Counted from the stretch's first letter, positions 46,741-60,095 are shown. The stretch: DNA of 64,000 bases from Porites lobata (GCA_942486035.1 CALNXK010000102.1:324501-388500), one strand, 5' to 3'. The notes: generated by a model from the letters alone, not told the origin. Program-made: numbers and translations.

Positions 46741-47900
46741 TGCAACTGACCCTTGAAATGATTGCTAAATTCCCTAAGAGAAGTCATGGAGAAAATTAAA
46801 TGGATACGTGACAACGAAACAGGTCACCATTACGTTAGGGCCATATATGAAGTACCTGCTCACCGAAGTATAACAATCGCGGGCTCAATAACAAAATCGT
46901 CGGTTTGTTCACTTAAGAAAGCAGTCAAAAATAGGGTACAATACCATGGGGAACGTTGTAATAGAGGGCAATTCATAGCACTGTGGAATACCACGTTTTA
47001 AAATTGTATATAATCGACTCTCTAGGAACCACAAACTATTTTATCACGCATTACACGAAAAAACCTAAAATATTTAGTGATATGAGCTGTTCGTTTAGTT
47101 TCTGAATGGTGATTTTGCAGTATTTCGTATCCGTGGTGTAGTTAATGTGCAAATCTGTCACCGAACCACCATGGTGCAGCAATGGCTAAAATCATTCTCC
47201 CGTTACCAATCTGGATTTATCCTTTAGAATTGCCTCTTGGTCCCATTGTTTTTATCAGAAAGTGGTTTTGGGCCGGGTTTATGGATGAATGAGACCATTG
47301 GCCGTAGACCTTACTTGATCCATCTTACTTGGAGTGGTCTCAAAAGTTAATGTCCTAAGGCAGGCTTGACCTTCGTTCATGTAATCTACTTTTTATCGCA
47401 TCAAGGCTTAATGCCAAGTCTGATAGTTTAATTTCATGGCATCGAGAACCTGGTGCCACAGCTGTTGATGCTTTCAGTATTACCTAGGCTAATTTTAATT
47501 GTTACGCTTTTCCTCAGTTTTAGTCAGCCGTCTCGACTTTCGGCCAAAGAAAAAGGTAACCAAAACGTGTCCTAAGCCGTCTTCGCCATCTCTGTACGGT
47601 TTTATTTGTAGTCACTCGTAAGAAAGCCACTGATGTTATAAAGACTCCTTCTACTCACTGCGCCGCCTTATTAACGCCTGTTGGCTCGGATCTCAATGAC
47701 GGAATAAAAATAAAACAGCGCTGTCACCTACTTAGGCAGCAGAATGAAGTGAAATGCCCATAGTAACTTAGTAGATGTCATGGATGGAGTCTTTCCTTCA
47801 AAAGAACCTTTTTCAAATAATGAATATCTGATTTTGGGTGCAAACTTGAGATTTTCTTGCCGTTCGCAAACTGAACAAAACAACTTTTCCAATGGCTATA
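46741..47900. other. intergenic upstream of P450 copy 3, no gene recognised
   Basis: The first ~60 bp presumably carry the 5' UTR and promoter of copy 3. They do not match the upstream block shared by copies 1 and 2. Nothing else is supported. Confidence 0.4.
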
Positions 47901-48649
47901 TGAAGCCAAACAAGGACGTCTTACCTTCTCGTTTTATGTGATAAAAAGGTTCACGCAAATGTTTGTAAAAGTTCTGAAAGTTAATCAAAAAATGAAAAAT
48001 AAAAGGGTGTTGGAATCTTATTTTAATCTTTTTTACTACCAGTTATCATCTTCGGCCGGACTTACTCTTCTCCGAAGCCACCCCTCTTCTATGAAGGGTG
48101 TTTTGAATTTTGTTATCACCGATGCAATCGATAGTCAGTTCTGTTAAAGCTCTTTAGAAAGCTAAACTCCGGCGGTGAACAGGTTTCCAAAACGTTAGTT
48201 GTGCTTAATTATTGACTTAAACCTACTCTATCATGTCAAAAATAGATTTTCTTTCAAAAAAACACTTTTTTGAAAGACATGAACTTTTAATACTAACAAA
48301 ATGAGACATGCTATAATTCTTCGAAAAGAAAATGGGTCCTGCTTAAGTCGAATCGGCCTACAATATTGCCTGTAATCAAATTGATAAAATACAATTTAAT
48401 TTCCTTTTAGTGATGTTGGAAAGATTGTCGACCCTTTATTTTTTTACGGCACGATTTTAAGTGGGCACCAAGGTCACACATGTACAAGATGATTCTTAAG
48501 TTAAAAAAGCTGACAAACATTGTTTTAAAGAATGATACAAAGAATTGTAAAAGAGGGTAAAAACGAGATTCACCTTGTGCAGATTTACCTGATCGGGATT
48601 CGGGATCGGCACCTGATCACAGTAGTATCCCGTAATAAAGAGGCTAAGT

Positions 48650-48835
48650 TTATATGAAATTACTCTCTGGGGCCGAGATTTCGTGTCCGTTGTCCGTATT
48701 AGAGAGAGTCGGTATTATGGAGGGTTTTTTTAAAGAAAATATATGGGAATTTCTCGGGACATTGGAAACTGTCCGTAATAGAGAGGAGTCCGTATTAGAG
48801 AGGTGTCCGTACCGAGAGGTTCGACTGTATTCTTT
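48650..48835. mobile_element. transposon insertion in the array, cagtcgaacctctcgg family
   Basis: The right end reads ccgtaccgagaggttcgactgta. Repeated gtccgtattagagag motifs occur throughout. It interrupts the leftmost satellite unit just before ttcttttctaccactaatt. Confidence 0.6.
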
Positions 48836-48856
48836 TCTACCACTAATTATCATGTG

Positions 48857-49040
48857 AAAGGTTTAAATCCAGGAGTCATTTCAAAAGTAGGTTAGTTTCA
48901 TCGTCCGAGTAAATGTAGTCCTGAATAGAACTGTTGTTGTTGACATTGACTAATGTTTCGAAAACCTGTGCGGTCATCTTCAGATAGAGTCATGGCAAGT
49001 TGTATCACGTCAGTTGATGGTATTATACTCTGGTTATAGA
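48857..49040 (-). mobile_element. second copy of the hammerhead-bearing repeat, inside the array
   Basis: It matches 45003-45180 from gaaaggttt-aa-cc-aggagtcatttc to gatggtatta-actctggtta. The ribozyme region (48947-48992) keeps CTGAAGA and GAAA but has four extra bases between stem I and the core. It has a shortened stem II and an AUU in place of the GUC triplet, so it is a decayed copy. It sits within the leftmost satellite units. Confidence 0.7.
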
Positions 49041-51369
49041 GAAAAACTCTGGTGGTAGAAAGGTTACTTTCCAAAATGTCAGTTTTCTTAATCATTGACC
49101 TCAAAATACTCGGTCATTTCAAAAAAAATTTTCTTTTAAGAGAAAACCGTTTTTAAAGGCATCATTTTTTGACACTTTCAAACTGCGACATGCTATAATT
49201 CGTCGCTAGTACTCTCTAGGGTGGATCCCGCTTTAGTCAAAGCGGCGTATAATGTTGCTTGTCCTCAAGCTAACGGAAACACTTTAGTAACTTTATGCTG
49301 TGCTAATGATGTTGAAAAGAGTGTGGACCCGTTTACCACGGCTTTCAGCGGATACCTAGGTCACGCATGTAAAAGATAACTGTTAAGTTGTAGAAACAAA
49401 TACGAGCTAAAAAATAAAGTTCTAAAGAATAATACAATGAATGCTAACCTGAGAATAGTATGATGAATGGTAAGAGAGGGTCAAAAATGTTACTCTACGT
49501 ACCGCGCCAAGAAAAGCCTTTCCCCTTAATAAAAAAGGAGTTTTAAAGGAAATAGATCTTTCACAGTTTAGCCTAAAAAACTGCTACATTTGAATGCCTG
49601 AATAAGGTCAATTCTCGTCGAAATATGTTTTTTATGAAAATCGAGAAGATAGCTTTGTAAGCAGCTCGAACGTTTAAATCGTTGTTGTCAAAGGAAGCAG
49701 AACGTTCAACAGACAGTCACTATTCTTTTCTACCACCGAGTATCATCTTTGGGCCTTATTCTTTCCCGAAGCCACCCTTCTTGGTGTATAAAGTTTTCAT
49801 TTAAATTTACTCCAAGCTTACAGAAAGGTAAACATCGGTGGTGATTAGGTATCAAAATCGTTAGTTTTTCTTTTTATCGGTATATTTCTTTTCACAGTTC
49901 CAGTCCTGGAAAGAATGTCCACACACCCACGTCACCGTTATATATGCGGATAAAAACTACACGCATCAAAGCAAGTTCAACTTCTTTTACCTTGTAATAA
50001 CAAATAAACTAAGATATGGATTGATTCACACAGAATAATTCAATGAAAGGAGAAGGAGGATCATAAACGAGGTTCTACTAACCACGTCCATTGAAAAGCC
50101 TTTTCCGTTATTAGTAACAAATTTAAATGGGTTATTTTCAAAGATTTCGCTAAGAATTCACCAAACGTATACAAGAGAGAAATGCTTCTCCCAACACGGT
50201 TTTTCAGAAAATGGAGGAGTTCAGATGTTTGACTCGTTGAAACGGTTTGAGTAGAATAGAAAAACAGCATTTAGCCGAATGTTCTATTTTACCACTAGTT
50301 ATCATCTTTGACCGTTAGTATTCTTCTCTGAAGGAAACCGTCTTTGTCTATCAAGAATTTTTGTCTATTCTCAACCATGCAATCAACAGTATTTCTGTTA
50401 AAGATAACAGAAAACTAAAAACTGGTGGTGAATAGGTTACTTTCCAAACTTTTTCATTTTCAAACTGTTAATTTTCTTAATCATTGACTTCAAAATACTC
50501 GGTCATGTCGAAAAAAGAAATTTTTTCCAGAGAACACCATTTTAAAAGGCATCATTTTTTGATACTTTCAAACTGCGACATGCTATAATTCGTCGCTAGT
50601 ACTCTCTAGGTTGGATCCTGCTTTAGTCAAATATTGCTGTCCTTAACTTAACGGAGACACTTTGATTTCCCTTTATGCTGTGCTATTGATGTTGAAAAGA
50701 GTGTGGACCCGTTTACCACAGTTTTCAGCTGATGCCAAGGTCACGCATGCCCAAAATATCTCTTCCGTTATAGCAACAAATAAGCTCAAAACTAAAGTTC
50801 TAAAGAATATACAATGAATGGTAAAAACTTGAGAGTAATTTGATGAATGGTAAAATAGCGTAAAAAAGGTGACTCTACGTACCGCGCGCAACGAAAAGCC
50901 TTTAAAATTAATTAAAAAAGGAGTTTTAAAGGAAATTGACCTTTCACAGTTTAGCCTAAAAAATTGCTACATTTGAATGCCTGAATAAGGTCAATTCTCG
51001 TCGAAATATGCTTTTTATGAAAATCGAGAAGATAGCTTTGTAAGCAGCTCGAACGTTTAAATCGTTGTTGTCAAAGGAAGCAGAACGTTCAACAGACAGT
51101 CACTATTCTTTTCTACCACCGAGTATCATCTTTGGGCCTTATTCTTTCCCGAAGCCACCCTTCTTGGTGTATAAAGTTTTCATTTAAATTTACTCCAAGC
51201 TTACAGAAAGGTAAACATCGGTGGTGATTAGGTATCAAAATCGTTAGTTTTTCTTTTTATCGGTACATTTCTTTTCGCAGTTTCCAATCCTGGAAAGAAT
51301 GTCCACACACCCTCGTCACCGTTATATATGCGGATAAAAAGTACACGCACCAAAGCAAGGTCAACTTCT

Positions 51370-51802
51370 ATTATAGCGAATAATCCAAAGATGGTCCACG
51401 GTTCCAACTCGTCTTTATTACAGTTATAACGAATTACGATTACGGTTGCTGAAAGTGAAACCAAAAATACAAATTTCTAAGGAATACAAATGACAGCTAT
51501 GAAAGGACGAAAATGCAGGAAACGGAAAGAAACCAAGCGTTGTGTGACTAGAAAGTTGAACGGAAAAAAGTACGATGGCTAACAAGACTGGACGAAAAAA
51601 ACTGCAATGATGTTGCCGTGAACGCTAAAGCGAAATGAATGAGAATAAACGATGAAACTTACAAAATGATCTAAGAACAAAGAAAGTTATGCAGAGAAAT
51701 CTAACAGAATATGAATAGCGATAACTGAAAAGAATGTGAAAGGAATGTGCAACTATACAAAGAACTAAACGCTAAACGTATTGACGTGGAACGCGGCCGT
51801 AA
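51370..51802. mobile_element. 433-bp insertion in a satellite unit with 8-bp duplication
   Basis: CAACTTCT flanks it on both sides (51362-51369 and 51803-51810). The neighbouring units read straight across this point. The insert has no inverted ends and no ORF. Its minus strand ends with AATAAAGACGAGTTGG... and its plus strand is A/G-rich. A solo LTR or a short retroposon are the options. Confidence 0.75.
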
Positions 51803-54800
51803 CAACTTCTTTTACCTTCTAATAACAAATAAACTAAGCGATGGATTGATTCACACAGAATAATTCAATGAAAGGTGAAGGAGGATCATAAACGAGGTTC
51901 TACTAACCACGTCCATTAAGAAGCCTTTTGCGCTATCATTAACAAATTTAAATGGGTTGTTTTCAAAGATTTCGCTAAGAATTCACCAAACGTATACAAA
52001 AGAGAAATGCTTCTCCCAACACGGTTTTTCAGAAAATGGAGGAGTTCAGACGTTTCACTCGTTGAAACGGTTTGAGTAGAATAGAAAAACAGCATTCAAC
52101 CGACTGTGTCTGTTCTATTTTACCACTAGTTATCGTCTTTGACCGCTCGTATTCTTCTCCGAAGGAAACCGTCTTTGTGAGTTAAGAATTTTTAATGTTT
52201 TTTCTCAACCATGCAATCAACAGTCTTTCTGTCAAAGATAACAGAAAACTAAAACCTGGTGGTGAATAGGTTACTTTCCAAACTGTTAATTTTCTTAATC
52301 ATTGACTTCAAAATACTCGGCCATGTCAAAAACAGAAATTCTTTGCAGAGAACACCATTTTTAAAGGCATCATTTTTTGATACTTTCAAACGCGACGACA
52401 TGCCAGGTTGGATCCCGCTTTAGTCAGAGCGCTATAATCCCGTCTTCACGTCGCTAAAAATATGTTAACTCAGACCCAGGTTGGATCCAATACCTTCCTC
52501 GCGATCTCTGATTTTTGAAGTGAAAAGCACTGGCGGCGTGCAACTTATTGGACGTCTGTCCTCAACTTAATCTTCGCAAATGATCGACCCACTTTGATTT
52601 TATATCTCAGAAAAAGTTTATGCTGTCCTCAACTTGATGTTGGTGCTATTGATGTTGGTGGACCCCCGTTTACCACGGTTTTCAGCTGATGCCAAGTCCA
52701 CGCATGCCCAAGATATTTCTTCGGTTATAGCAACAAATAAGCTCAAAACTAAAGTTCTAAAGAACAATACAATGAATGGTATAAATTCGAGAATAATTTG
52801 ATGAATGGTAAAATAGCGTAAAAAAGGTGACTCTACGTACCGCACGCCACGAGAAGCCTTTCCCATTAATTAAAAAGGAGCTTTAAAGGAAATTGATCTT
52901 TTACAGTTTAGCCTAAAAATGTGCTACATTTGAATGCCTCAATAAGGTCAATTCTCGTCGAAATATGTTTTTTACGAAAATCCACAAGATAGCTTTGTAA
53001 GCTCGAAAGTTTGACTAGTTGTTGTCAAAGGAAGCACAATTTTCGTTCAACAGACGGTCACTATTCTTTTCTACCACCTAGTATCATCTTCGGACCTTAT
53101 TCTTTCCCGAAGCCACCCTTTCTTACAGAAAGGTAAACATCGGTGGTGATTAGGTGTCAAAATCGTTCGTTTTTCTTTTTATCGGTACATTTCTTTTCAC
53201 AGTTTCCAGTCCTGGAAAGAATGTCCACACACCTACGTCACCGTTATATTTGTGGATAAAAAGTATACACGCATCAAAGCAAGTTTAACTTCTTTTACCT
53301 TCTAATAACAAATAAACTAAGCGATGGATTGATTCACACAGAATAATTGAATGAAAAGTGAAGGAGGATCATAAACGAGGTTCTACTAACCACGTCCATT
53401 AAGAAGCCTTTTGCGCTATCAGTAAAAAATTTAAATGGGTTTTTTTTAAAGATTTCGCTAAGAATTCACCAAACGTATACAAGAGAGAAATGCTTCTCCC
53501 AACACGGTTTTCAGAAAATGGAGGAGTACAGACGTTTGACTCGTTGAAAAGGTTTGAGTAGAATAGAATAACAGCATTTAGCCGAATGTTCTATTTTACC
53601 ACTAGTTATCATCTTTGACCGTTCGTATTCTTCTCTGAAGGAAACCGTCTTTGTGTATCAAGAATTTTTGTTTATTCTCAACCATGCAATCAACAGTCTT
53701 TCTGTTGAAGATAACAGAAAACTAAAAACTGGTGGTGAATAAGTTACTTTCCAAACTATTAATTTTCTTAATCATTGACTTCAAAATACTCGGTCATGTC
53801 GAAAAAAGAAATTTTTTCCAGAGAACACCATTTTCAAAGGCATCATTTTTTGATACTTTCAAACGGCGACATGCTATAATTCGTCGCTAGTACTCTCTAG
53901 GCTGGATACCGCTTTAGTCAAAGCGGCGTACAATATTGCTGTCCTTAACTTAACGGAGACGCTTTGATTTCCCTTTATGCTGTGCTATTGTGCTATTAAT
54001 TAAAAAGGAGTTTTAAAGGAAATTGATCTTTCACAGTTTAGCCTAAAAAATTGCCTTCTTGGTGTATAAAGTTTTCCTTGAATTTACTCCAAGCTTACAG
54101 AAAGGTAAACATCGGTGGTGATTAGGTGTCAAAATCGTTAGTTTTTCTTTTTATCGGTAGATTTCTTTTCACAGTTTCCAGTCCTGGAAAGAGTGTCCAC
54201 ACACCTACGTCACCGTTAAATATGCGGATAAAAAGTACACGCATCAAAGCAAGTTCAACTTCTTTTACCTTGTAATGACAAATAAACTAAAATATGGACT
54301 GATTTACACAGAATAATTCAATGAAAGGTGAAGGAGGATCATAAACGAGGTTCTACTAACCATCACGTCCACCGAAAAGCCTTTTCCGTTATTAGTAACA
54401 AATTTAAATGGGTTATTTTCAAAGATTTCGCTAAGAATTCACCAAACGTATACAAAAGAGAAATGCTTTTTGCAACACGGTTTTTCAGAAAATAGAGGAG
54501 TTCAGACGTTTGACTCGTTGAAACATTTTGAGTAGAATAGAAAAACAGCATTCGACCGACTGTTCTATTTTACCACTAGTTATCATCTTTGACCGTTCGT
54601 ATTCTTCTCCGAAGGAAACCGTCTTTGTGTATTAACAATTTTTAATGTTTATTCTCAACCATGCAATCAACAGTCTTTCTGTTAAAGATAACAGAAAGCT
54701 AAAAATTGGTGGTAAAAAGATTACTTTCCAAAACGTTAATTTTCTTAATTATTGACTTCAAAATACTAGGTCATGTGGAAAAAAGAAATTCTTTCCAGAG

Positions 54801-57604
54801 AACACCATTTTTAACGGCATCATTTTTTGATAAGCTTTCAAACTGCGACATGCTATAATTCGTCGCTAGCACTCTTTAGGTTGGATCCCGCTTTAGTCAA
54901 AGCGGCGTACAATATTGCCTGTCCTCAACTTAACGGAGACGCTTTGATTTTCCTTTATGCTGTGCTCTGGATGTTGGAAAGAGTGTGGACCCGTTTACCA
55001 CGGTTTTCAGCTCATGCCAACGCCACGCAGCACAAGATATCTCTTTTCCGTTAAAGCAACAAATAAGCTGAAAAGTAAAGTTCTAAAGAATAATACAATC
55101 AACGGTAAAAATTTAAGAATAATTTGATGAATGGTAAAAGAGGGTCAAAAAGGTGACTCTACGTACCGCGCGCAACGAAAAGCCTCTCCCATTGATAAAA
55201 GGGAGTTTAGGAAATTGATCTTTCACAGTTTAGCCTATAAAATTGCTACATTTGAATGTCAATAAGGTCAATTCTCGTCGAAATATGTTTTTTTGTGTAA
55301 AATCGAGAAGAAAGCTTTGTAAGGAGCTCAAACGTTTGACTCGTTGTTGTCAGAGGAAGCACAGCGGTCAAGAGACTAATCTTTTCTACCACCGATAATT
55401 ATCTTCGGGCCTTATTCTTTTTTGAAGCCACCCTTCTTGGTGTATGAAGGTTTTACTTAAATATATTTAAGCATACGGAAAGAAAAACACCGGCGGTTAT
55501 TAAGCGTTTAAATCGATCTTTCTTTTCATAGTTTCTTATTCTGGAAAGAATGTCGACACTCGTACGTCACCGTTATGTACTGATAAAAAATACACGCATC
55601 AAAGCAAGTTCAAGATTAGTTGACCTTGTAACAACAAATAAACTGAAACATGGATTGCCTTACACAGAATAATTCAATGAATGGTGAAAGAGGATCACAA
55701 ACAATGTTCTACTAACCACGTCCGTTGAAAAGCCTTTCCCGTTATTATATAGTAACAAATTAAATTAAAGATTTCGTTAAGAATTCACCAAACGTATAAA
55801 AAGAGAAAAGCTACTCGAAACACGGTTTTTAAGAAAATTTAGAAGATGTCTTTGTAAGGAGCTCAGACGTTTGACTCGTTGAAACAGTTTGACTAGAAAA
55901 AGAGCATTTAACTGACTGCATGTTCTAAATTTTTACCACTAGTTATCATCTTGGACCGGTCGTATTCTTCGCCGAATTGAAGCAAACCGCCTTGTTGTAT
56001 TAAGGGTTTTTAATTTTTTTTCTCATCCATGCAATCAACAGTCTTTCTGTTAAAGATTACAGAAAGCTAAACTCTGTTGGTGAATAGGTTACTTCCCAAA
56101 ACGTTAGTTTTGTTAATCATTGACTTCAAAATACTCGGTCATGTCGAAAAAAAAATTCTTTTAAGAGAACACAATTTTTAAAGGCATCAATATTTCATAC
56201 TTTTCAACTGCGACATGCTATAATTCGTCGCTAGTATTCTCTAGCTTGGGTTCAGCTTTAGGCAAAGCAGCGTACAATATTGCTTGTCCACAACTCATCG
56301 GAGACACTTTGATTTCCCTTTTTGCTGTGCTATTGATGTTGGAAAGAGTGTGGACCCTTTTACCACACTTTGAGCGGATACCAAGGTCACGCATGTACAA
56401 GATAACTCTTACGTTAATGCAACAAATAAGCTAAAAAAATAAAGTTCTAAAGAATAAAACAATGAATGGTAAAAGCTTAAGAATAATATGATGAGTGGTA
56501 AAGGAGGGTCAAAAAGGAGACTCCACCTACCACGCGCAAAGAAAAGCCTTCCCATTAATAAAAAAGGAGTGTAGAAGTTGGTCTTTCACGGTTTAGCCTA
56601 AGAATTTGCTTCATTTGAATGTGAAAAAGGTCCTGTCTGGTCGAAATATGGTTTTTAGGAAAACTTGAAGTTACCTTAAAAAGGAGCTCAAACGTTTGAC
56701 TCGTTGTTGTCAGAGGAAGCATAACGGTCAAGAGACTGTTGTTTTCTATCACCAATAATCATCTTCGGGCCTTTTTCTTTTCTGAAGTCATCTTTCTTGG
56801 TGTATGAAGGTTTTATTTAAATTTATTTCAAGCATACAGAAAGAAAAACACAGGTGGTGATTAGCCATCGAAATCGTCCGTTTTGCTTTTTATCGGTAGA
56901 TGTCTTTTTGTAGTTTCTTATTCTGGAAAGAATGTCGACACTCCCACGTCACCGTTATATACGGCTAAAAAATTACACGCACCAAAGCAAGTTCGAGAAT
57001 AGTTGACCTTGTAACAACAAATAAACTGGAACATGGATTGCCTTACACAGAATAATTCAACGAATGGTAAACGAGGATCATAAACGATGTTCTACTAACC
57101 ATGTCCATGGAAGAGCCTTTCCCGTTGCTAGTAACAAATTTAAATGGGTTATTTTGATTCAAAGATTTGCTAAGAATTCATTAAACGTAAAAAAAGAGAA
57201 AAGCTACTCGAAATTCGGTTTTTTAAAAATGGAGAAATGTCTTTGTAAGGAGCTCAGACGTTTGACTCGTTGAAACAGTTTGACTAGAAGAAAAACAGCA
57301 TTCAAGTTACTGGTCTTTTTTTCTTATCATCTTCAGCTGATCGTCCGAAGCGACCCATTTTGTTGTCATGAAGGTTTTTTTAATCTTTTCTTATCCATGC
57401 AGTCGTTAGTCTTTTTAGTTAAATCTTACTGGAAGCTACAATCCGGTGATTATGGGTTTCCAAAACGTTAGTTTCCGTAATCATCGACTTTGAAAATACT
57501 CGGTCATTGCGAAGAAAGAAATTACCTTTGAAGAGAACACCGTCTATAAAATTCGTGAACTTTTCTGATACCTTCAAACTGCCAGATTCTTTTCGATGTT
57601 ACTG

Positions 57605-57703
57605 CAGTGGCGGACCCAGTCTAAAATAACATTTTCTGCTCTTCCGAGCCTCATTCTGGTCTAAAAATAATGCCCCAGGCCCCTCCCCTCGATCCCCCGC
57701 TGT
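57605..57703. mobile_element. ~100-bp insertion in the last satellite units
   Basis: cagtggcggacccag at the left and cccccgctg at the right resemble degraded hAT-like ends. The satellite resumes at gtactctctaggttggg. Confidence 0.5.
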
Positions 57704-58640
57704 ACTCTCTAGGTTGGGTCCTGCGGTATACAATATCACTTGTCGTAAAACTTAACGAAGACTTAAATTTCCTTTTATGCTGTGCTATTGATGTTGGAGA
57801 GAGGCCGAGTGTGAACCTTTTTACGTCACGGTTTTGAGTACAAGGTCACGAATGTACAAGATGATTCTTAAGTTATAACAACAAATTAACTAATAATAAA
57901 GAATAACAATGAATGATAAAAGAGGGTCAATAACGAGATTCTAGTCAACACGCACAATGAAAAGCATTTCCAATAACAAAAAGGAGTTTAGGAAATGTGT
58001 GTTACAAGGTTTACTGAGCGAAAGAACTCGCAACATTTCAATGTGAATAAAATCAATAGTGATTGAAAAATTGTTTTTATAAAAATAGAGAAGAAAGCTT
58101 TGTAACGAGCTCTAATGTTTGACTAGTTGTTGTCGAAGAGGAAGCACAACGTTCAACAGACTATTCATTTCTACCCCTAATTATCATCCTCGGGCCTTAT
58201 TCTTTTCTGAAGCTACCCTTCTTGGTGTATGAAGGTTCTACTAAAATTTATTTTTAGCTTACAGGAAACTAAACACCGGTGGTGAATAGGATCTCACGTC
58301 ACCGTTATATGGGGATAAAAAGAACATACATGCACCAAAGCAACAAATAAACTGAAATATGAACTTTTAAAGAATAATAATTACAATGAATAGTAAAAGA
58401 GAGTCAAAAACGAGATTCTACAAACCATGCACAACGAAAAGCTTTTCCCAATATTATGAGAGAGGTTAATGATAATGATTGTCAATGAAGTTTTATCTAA
58501 AAATCCCCTGCTCTTAAAAAACAGAATCTAGTCGAAAAATGGTTGTTTAGAAAATAGAGAAGACGCCTCTGTAGGGAGCTTGGACGTGCGAGTAGTTGTT
58601 GTCTAAGGAGAAACGACGTTCAAAAGTTTTTTTTTTAATA

Positions 58641-59150
58641 CAAATGAATACACCATTTTTTTAAAAAAAAAAAAACGATTGATGTTTATTTTTCTTAATG
58701 ATCTTCTTTCATTAATCACTTTTCGTCTTCCTGCAACAAGAACAACAACAAATCCGTTATCAACTTCTCTGCTGTATGATATAGTTTAAAAGGAGTTTTA
58801 GTGATCGAAGTATTTAAGTACATTGTGGAACCTCGATTTAACATGCAAGGGGACTGGGGAAATGTGTTAGTTAAGTGGAGGGTTTGCTATATCAGACAGC
58901 TCTATATAACGAATGCTTGGGAAATGTTACATCGTAAGCGGAGATGAGGTTATAAGGTGTGTATGACTGTGTATAAATTATAAACACTTGGATAGTTTGC
59001 CAGACACAAGTTCACAGATCTTTGATCTCTTTCTCTATCTCTTTGGTATGTTCTAGCCATTTCTAATACTTAATCCCCTGAAGGACATCTGTGAGCAATT
59101 ATTGATCAAACCTTTTAATTTCTAAGGCTTAATTTCCGGCAAATAAAATG
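58641..59150. other. right flank of the array, no gene recognised
   Basis: T- and A-runs at 58630-58680, then AT-rich sequence. No exon, RNA or repeat could be supported. Confidence 0.35.
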
Positions 59151-59159
59151 AACTGTTTG

Positions 59160-59455
59160 TAAAACTTTAACTTCTAATAATTAAATCTTTTGTAATGGTT
59201 TAAAATAAACTATTCTCAAAACAGAGAATGCTTTCAGATCATAGCTGTGTAAATCAAACTGAAACAGTGCATGGAACCTTTCGTTTCCTGTTTTTACTCT
59301 CACCTTCTGTATAGAATATGTGTGAAAATCTTTGATCATGAATTGGTATATTTCAAAGAGCTACACAATGACCAAGAATACTATTGACCGACAATATACA
59401 GAGGGGGTGGAGCTGTATTGTCAACTATTACTAGAAAAGATTTCTTATTTGAGGG
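59160..59455. repeat. diverged direct duplication, copy A
   Basis: Aligns in order with 61080-61355: taattaaatctttt, actattctcaaaacagagaatg, cagtgcatggaac, atgtgtgaaa, agctacacaa, actattgaccgac...atacagag. Non-coding in all frames I checked. Confidence 0.7.
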
Positions 59456-60095
59456 AGGTGGTTAATAGAGGGATGGCTTTTATTTGAGGAAATAAAATAT
59501 TTTGTACCATATTATAATATAACTTTGATTTCCACTTTAAGGTCAAATCCACAGAGCTAAACTTCCAAGGTTTCCATATTTGATATAAATGTATGGTTCA
59601 GCTACATGTAAGAAAGACTGGCCAAAAAACTTATGAATTACTCAACTTGTTGAGATCTTAAGTGACATTTATATAACCACAAGTATTTGTTATTTTTGCA
59701 TTCCCTAATACACTTTGTCTGTCTGCCCCTTCCCAATATTGTTGCATAAACTTCAGAAAAATCCGTACCTTTTTTAGCATACCCAAAAAAATCCCTCAGT
59801 GTTTTTGCATCAGCAAATTTTATTATTATCTTCTGGAAAGCTAAAACATGCCAACTTCAACTTTGGTTTTGGTCAAAAACAAAACTATACAAAAACAAAT
59901 ACAAAAAGCTCGCATGACTGTTATAGTGTCTCTCCATCCTATCTTCTGCGACAACTTTACAGGAAGATATTCATTACGGCATCTACAGCATGTCTTGTCC
60001 TTAATTTAGCACATTCTTTGCTTGCTATTGTACTGAAACATCCCTATGTGACAGACCTCGTGGCATCAGACTTTTCACCATGTTTTTGTGCAACT

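Larger units (their letters stand above)
38280..46760 (-). repeat. segmental duplication unit 3 (contains P450 copy 3)
   Basis: The 3' flank 38290-38520 matches 30020-30490 of unit 2 in order (acctggacctcaaa, tataatcttgacaa). The exons have equal lengths. Introns align only near the exons, so this is an older split than units 1 and 2. Confidence 0.7.
47930..58640. repeat. higher-order satellite-like array, ~1.38-kb unit of two diverged halves
   Basis: The anchor gacatgctataattcgtcgc recurs at 49187, 50577, 53868, 54847 and 56212, altered at 48305, 52397 and about 57580. Spacing is ~1390, 1820 (includes a 433-bp insertion), 1471, 979 (deletion), 1365 and ~1370. Each unit has a ~825-bp half starting ttctattttaccactagtt and a ~555-bp half starting attcttttctaccaccgag. 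The two halves are distantly related to each other (both run ...tatcatctt...gaagcc/gaagga..., ...gtttgactcgttg). Central units are most alike and outer units are diverged. No conserved ORF was found. Confidence 0.9.

Noticed and set aside
50061..50891. Recurring 60-80 codon ORFs in satellite units
   Set aside because: They recur because the DNA repeats, but lengths and frames vary between units and start/stop positions are not conserved.
47930..58640. CRISPR array
   Set aside because: The repeats are ~1.38 kb long, in a eukaryotic context, without short repeat-spacer structure.
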